From: Nitrososphaera sp. UBA210
GTDB taxonomy: Archaea; Thermoproteota; Nitrososphaeria; Nitrososphaerales; Nitrososphaeraceae
NCBI GenBank assembly: GCA_002494895.1
Contig: DADA01000056.1
Span: forward strand, 1 to 7,057
Length of the DNA stretch: 7,057 nucleotides
Reading direction: 5' to 3'
The notes under the pieces are model-generated. The model saw only the letters and a program-made list of their open reading frames with translations, ran no database searches and was not told the DNA's origin. The position numbers were made by a program, and so were the translations under genes. Position 1 is the first letter of the stretch; every line of letters starts with the position of its first letter. Shown here one piece after another: positions 5,007 through 7,057 of this stretch.

Positions 5007-6519
5007 CTGTCAGGTATACTATCTTGTCTTCTTCAGTGTCTTTATCTTCTTTGCGCTTCTTTTTCTCGTCCTTTTCTTTTTCCTTTTTCTTTATCTCCTC
5101 TTCCTCTAACCTGGCCCTTTCGGCTTCATCTCTTGACCTTTCTTCTTCCGCCTTGCGCCTCTGCTCTTCTTCTTTCTTGCGTTCCTCATCGGTCTTTTTC
5201 TTGAATAGTCCGCCGAACCTTCCCTTCTTTTCCTTCGAGTCCTCTTGAACGGGTGGTTGCTGCGCTGGGGGCTCTATGGAAGGCGCGATTTTTGGGACAG
5301 GTTCGGGCATGGGCATATCCCTGGGTTTCGGAGGCGGAGGAATGTCTTTTGCCTTTTCGCTTTTTTCTCGGGGTGGATTTGCCTCAACAATGGGTTTCAG
5401 TGGAGGTTCCGGCGCCGGCCTCTCGGGCTTTTCTTGCTGCTTTGGAGCAGTAATGCTAGGTGAAGCTGCGGGAACAACTGGAAGTCTTGGGGTCTTTTCC
5501 TGTTCTGACGGTAAACCACTCTCTACAGGCTTTATTTCAGTCGTTGTTTCAACAGGTGTCGTCTTTATATGCGGGCCTGACATCAAGTCTTCGACCTTTA
5601 CTTCTGCTGCCGTGCCGAACAACGACTCGATGAACTTGTCTGGTTCAAACGGAATAATATCATCATATCCCTGACCCACCCCGACATAGACAATGGGCTT
5701 TGAAGTGATGTATGCTATCGAAATCGCCGCACCGCCTTTCGCATCAGCGTCTATCTTTGTCAATATCGCACCATCGAAATTCGTGTACTGGTAAAACTCC
5801 CGGGCCTGGTTTATGGTGTCGTTGCCAGCCAGGGCATCTCCTATGAACAGCTTGGCGTCGGGTTTTACCACGCGGACGATCTTGCCCATTTCATCCATCA
5901 GATTCTTTGATGTCTGCATCCTGCCTGCGGTGTCAACAAGCACCACGTCGATGTAGTTCTTGCGCGCGTGCTCAACCGCGTCGCGTCCCACAGCCGATGG
6001 ATCCGCGCCGTACCTCTGGGCTATGACCTTTAGAGAGAGCCGGTCAGCGTGCTGGGTCAACTGTTCTATGGCGCCGGCCCTGTGAGTGTCGCCCGCTGCA
6101 ACTACGACCGTAAAGCCGTCCTTCCTGAGCAGGTTCGCGACCTTGGCAACGGTTGTTGTCTTGCCAGTGCCATTGATTCCCAGGAACACGATTACAAATG
6201 GCCCTGCTTTGGCATCCCGCTTTGTCTTGATTTTCTCTGCCAGGTTAAATTTGCCTGCGCCTGCAAAGACTTCGGCCACTGCATTTTGGAGCTTTGATTG
6301 AATAACTTTTCCTGCTTCTTCACCTTTTTCCAGCTTTAGTCCGAGCAGTTCTTTTTTCAGCTCTGCGGAAAGACTGTCCACAGCTTCCTGGGCCACGTCG
6401 CTTTCCAGAAGCGACATCTGAAGGTCAAAAAGGCTGTCATCAAGGACTTTTTCCGTTATTTCTTTCTGGCCGATCCCTTTTGCAGCGCTTGAAAATGCTT
6501 TCTTTAGCTTGTCAAACAT
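4978..6519 (-). CDS. ftsY: Signal recognition particle receptor FtsY with a long C-terminal extension, 513 aa
   Basis: FtsY is the SRP receptor GTPase that docks ribosome-SRP54 complexes at the membrane for co-translational insertion. Residues 1-100 form the helical N domain, starting with an amphipathic MFDKLKKAFSS. The GTPase (G) domain runs to about 302: G1 GINGTGKTT (114-122), G2 DTHRAGA (144-150), G3 DTAGR (196-200), G4 TKID (254-257) and the closing GVGQGYDDIIPFEP (280-293). DTHRAGA in place of SRP54's DTYRPAA, and the N-terminal sequence, identify FtsY. About 211 residues then follow that the NG fold does not need: a Pro-rich linker (321-425), a basic/aromatic patch KKGRFGGLFKKK (431-442), a Lys/Glu charged helix (443-499) and an acidic tail TDEDIEDLLK. 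In bacteria the extra acidic domain is N-terminal, so this arrangement is unusual. It lies 31 nt after pfdA and overlaps argF by 29 nt. Confidence 0.96.
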   Translation of the reverse strand: MFDKLKKAFSSAAKGIGQKEITEKVLDDSLFDLQMSLLESDVAQEAVDSLSAELKKELLGLKLEKGEEAGKVIQSKLQNAVAEVFAGAGKFNLAEKIKTKRDAKAGPFVIVFLGINGTGKTTTVAKVANLLRKDGFTVVVAAGDTHRAGAIEQLTQHADRLSLKVIAQRYGADPSAVGRDAVEHARKNYIDVVLVDTAGRMQTSKNLMDEMGKIVRVVKPDAKLFIGDALAGNDTINQAREFYQYTNFDGAILTKIDADAKGGAAISIAYITSKPIVYVGVGQGYDDIIPFEPDKFIESLFGTAAEVKVEDLMSGPHIKTTPVETTTEIKPVESGLPSEQEKTPRLPVVPAASPSITAPKQQEKPERPAPEPPLKPIVEANPPREKSEKAKDIPPPPKPRDMPMPEPVPKIAPSIEPPAQQPPVQEDSKEKKGRFGGLFKKKTDEERKKEEEQRRKAEEERSRDEAERARLEEEEIKKKEKEKDEKKKRKEDKDTEEDKIVYLTDEDIEDLLK

Positions 6520-6523
6520 GATT

Positions 6524-6565
6524 GCTCAGCCAGCACGACACAGCACAGCCCTAGTGCTGCTGAGC
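6524..6565 (-). promoter_or_regulatory. RNA hairpin at the pfdA-ftsY junction
   Basis: In the mRNA, GCTCAGCAGCAC (6565-6554) can pair with GTGCTGGCTGAGC (6536-6524), giving 12 base pairs with one bulged G and a 17-nt loop. The loop contains the pfdA stop codon, and the 3' arm ends four bases before the ftsY ATG. An alternative 6-bp stem, CAGCAC (6559-6554) with GTGCTG (6546-6541), uses the same 5' arm, so the two are mutually exclusive. Pairing is seen directly. A role in ftsY translation or transcript processing is inference. Confidence 0.5.
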
Positions 6566-7015
6566 TTGTGCTGCCCTTAGCATCTGATTGATCTGTGCCT
6601 GCATTTGTTCCATGCGTGTTTCCATTTCCTGCCGCTGCGCTTCTAGCTGCCTCGCAGCCACTTCGTATTCCTTGATTCTTGCCTCTACGTAATTCAGTGC
6701 ATCGTTCCTGCTTTTCTCCACTACGACGCTTGCACCCAAGTTTACCAATAGTTTCTTTGTCGGCGGAACATTCGTCTTGACGTACACGCCGATGCCTATA
6801 GGCATCAGGGATTCCACTTCTGTTTCTGGCGAGAAGTTTTGAATCGTGGTCGAAGCCAGCCGAGCCTCTTCCATCAACCTTGTTACCGTAACCTGGCGCG
6901 TCATGATGTCGTTCATGTACGCTTCAAGAACCCGGGATTGCTGCACCATCTCGTTGATCCGCTGCTCCATTGCGGCCAATTGTTGCTGCCTGGCTGGATC
7001 AATGTTTGCGCTCAT
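6551..7015 (-). CDS. pfdA: Prefoldin alpha subunit, 154 aa
   Basis: Prefoldin (GimC) is a jellyfish-shaped hexamer of two alpha and four beta subunits that captures unfolded nascent proteins and passes them to the thermosome. The sequence has the alpha-subunit layout: an N-terminal coiled coil (about residues 6-60), a beta-hairpin region with SLMPIGIGVYVKTNV (69-83) and KLLVNLGASVVVEKS (88-102), and a C-terminal coiled coil (about 103-150) rich in Gln, Glu and Met, ending AAQAQQH. The SLxPI-G-GVYV pattern and two hairpins mark alpha and not beta. The ATG at 7015 is preferred to the GTG at 7024 because the TATA box centre is 27 bp from the ATG and only 18 bp from the GTG. pfdA upstream of ftsY is a known archaeal gene order, often preceded by L31e, eIF6 and LX genes, which would lie beyond the right edge. 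Confidence 0.94.
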   Translation of the reverse strand: MSANIDPARQQQLAAMEQRINEMVQQSRVLEAYMNDIMTRQVTVTRLMEEARLASTTIQNFSPETEVESLMPIGIGVYVKTNVPPTKKLLVNLGASVVVEKSRNDALNYVEARIKEYEVAARQLEAQRQEMETRMEQMQAQINQMLRAAQAQQH

Positions 7016-7037
7016 AAAATTCACTGCCCTAGCTCGA

Positions 7038-7047
7038 TTTTTAAAGC
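7038..7047 (-). promoter_or_regulatory. TATA box of the pfdA-ftsY-argF operon
   Basis: The minus strand reads GCTTTAAAAA preceded by a purine-rich BRE-like CTAAA. Its centre is 27 bp from the ATG at 7015, giving a leaderless mRNA. It implies that pfdA has its own promoter even if it also belongs to a larger upstream ribosomal-protein cluster. Confidence 0.55.
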
Positions 7048-7057
7048 TTTAGATTGG

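Noticed and set aside
4997..5248. Plus-strand 83-codon ORF with a perfect AAGGAGG six bases before its ATG
   Set aside because: The product is low-complexity Ser/Phe, exactly antisense to the Lys/Glu tail of ftsY. The Shine-Dalgarno match arises from the ftsY codons for DLLK, there is no promoter, and real genes in this window do not use such sites.
5276..5674. Plus-strand Gly/Ser-rich ORF of 132 codons
   Set aside because: Antisense shadow of the Pro-rich linker of FtsY; composition is explained by the complementary codons.
1..7057. Search for a CRISPR array, insertion sequence, integrase site, tRNA or defence cassette
   Set aside because: No regularly spaced repeats, transposase motifs, terminal inverted repeats or tRNA-like folds were seen; the genes are core or small hypothetical ones.

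Overview
The window looks archaeal, most likely a member of the Nitrososphaeria (Thaumarchaeota) with about 50% G+C; the phylum call is an inference. Three things support archaea. There is a prefoldin alpha subunit gene next to an archaeal-type ftsY. AT-rich TATA-like boxes sit about 27-33 bp upstream of most first-gene start codons, so transcripts would be leaderless or nearly so. Shine-Dalgarno motifs are absent in front of real genes. Several first genes use GTG or TTG starts.

Layout, left to right. (1) 1-784, minus: the N-terminal half of an ATP-type phosphoenolpyruvate carboxykinase (pckA), cut by the window edge, with a TATA box and an inverted repeat upstream. (2) 785-1169: no confident gene; it holds the pckA promoter and an open frame that may be a small ORF or gene remnant. 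(3) 1170-2701, minus: two small hypothetical proteins (99 and 120 aa) downstream of a Dot1/aKMT-like SAM-dependent methyltransferase. (4) 2702-2903: a spacer with a probable terminator. (5) 2901-3209, minus: a 102-aa Rieske [2Fe-2S] ferredoxin, divergent from (6) 3372-4049, plus: a DedA-family membrane protein. The 162-bp divergent region has two TATA boxes, each preceded by the same GACGTACnnTCG motif. (7) 4053-7015, minus: a probable operon pfdA - ftsY - argF. argF converges on dedA with only three bases between the stop codons.

Functionally this is mostly housekeeping: gluconeogenic PEP formation, redox transfer, membrane maintenance, chaperone delivery of nascent proteins (prefoldin), co-translational membrane targeting (FtsY), and arginine synthesis (ArgF). 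The prefoldin-FtsY pair is a known conserved archaeal neighbourhood; argF translationally overlapping ftsY is less expected.

The most notable points are: FtsY carries a ~210-residue C-terminal extension (Pro-rich linker, a basic/aromatic patch resembling a lipid-binding motif, a long charged helix, and a short acidic tail); a strong hairpin holds the pfdA stop codon in its loop and ends four bases before the ftsY ATG; and the divergent Rieske/dedA promoters share a motif. I found no mobile element, CRISPR array, tRNA or rRNA, and no evidence of a defence-type novel system.
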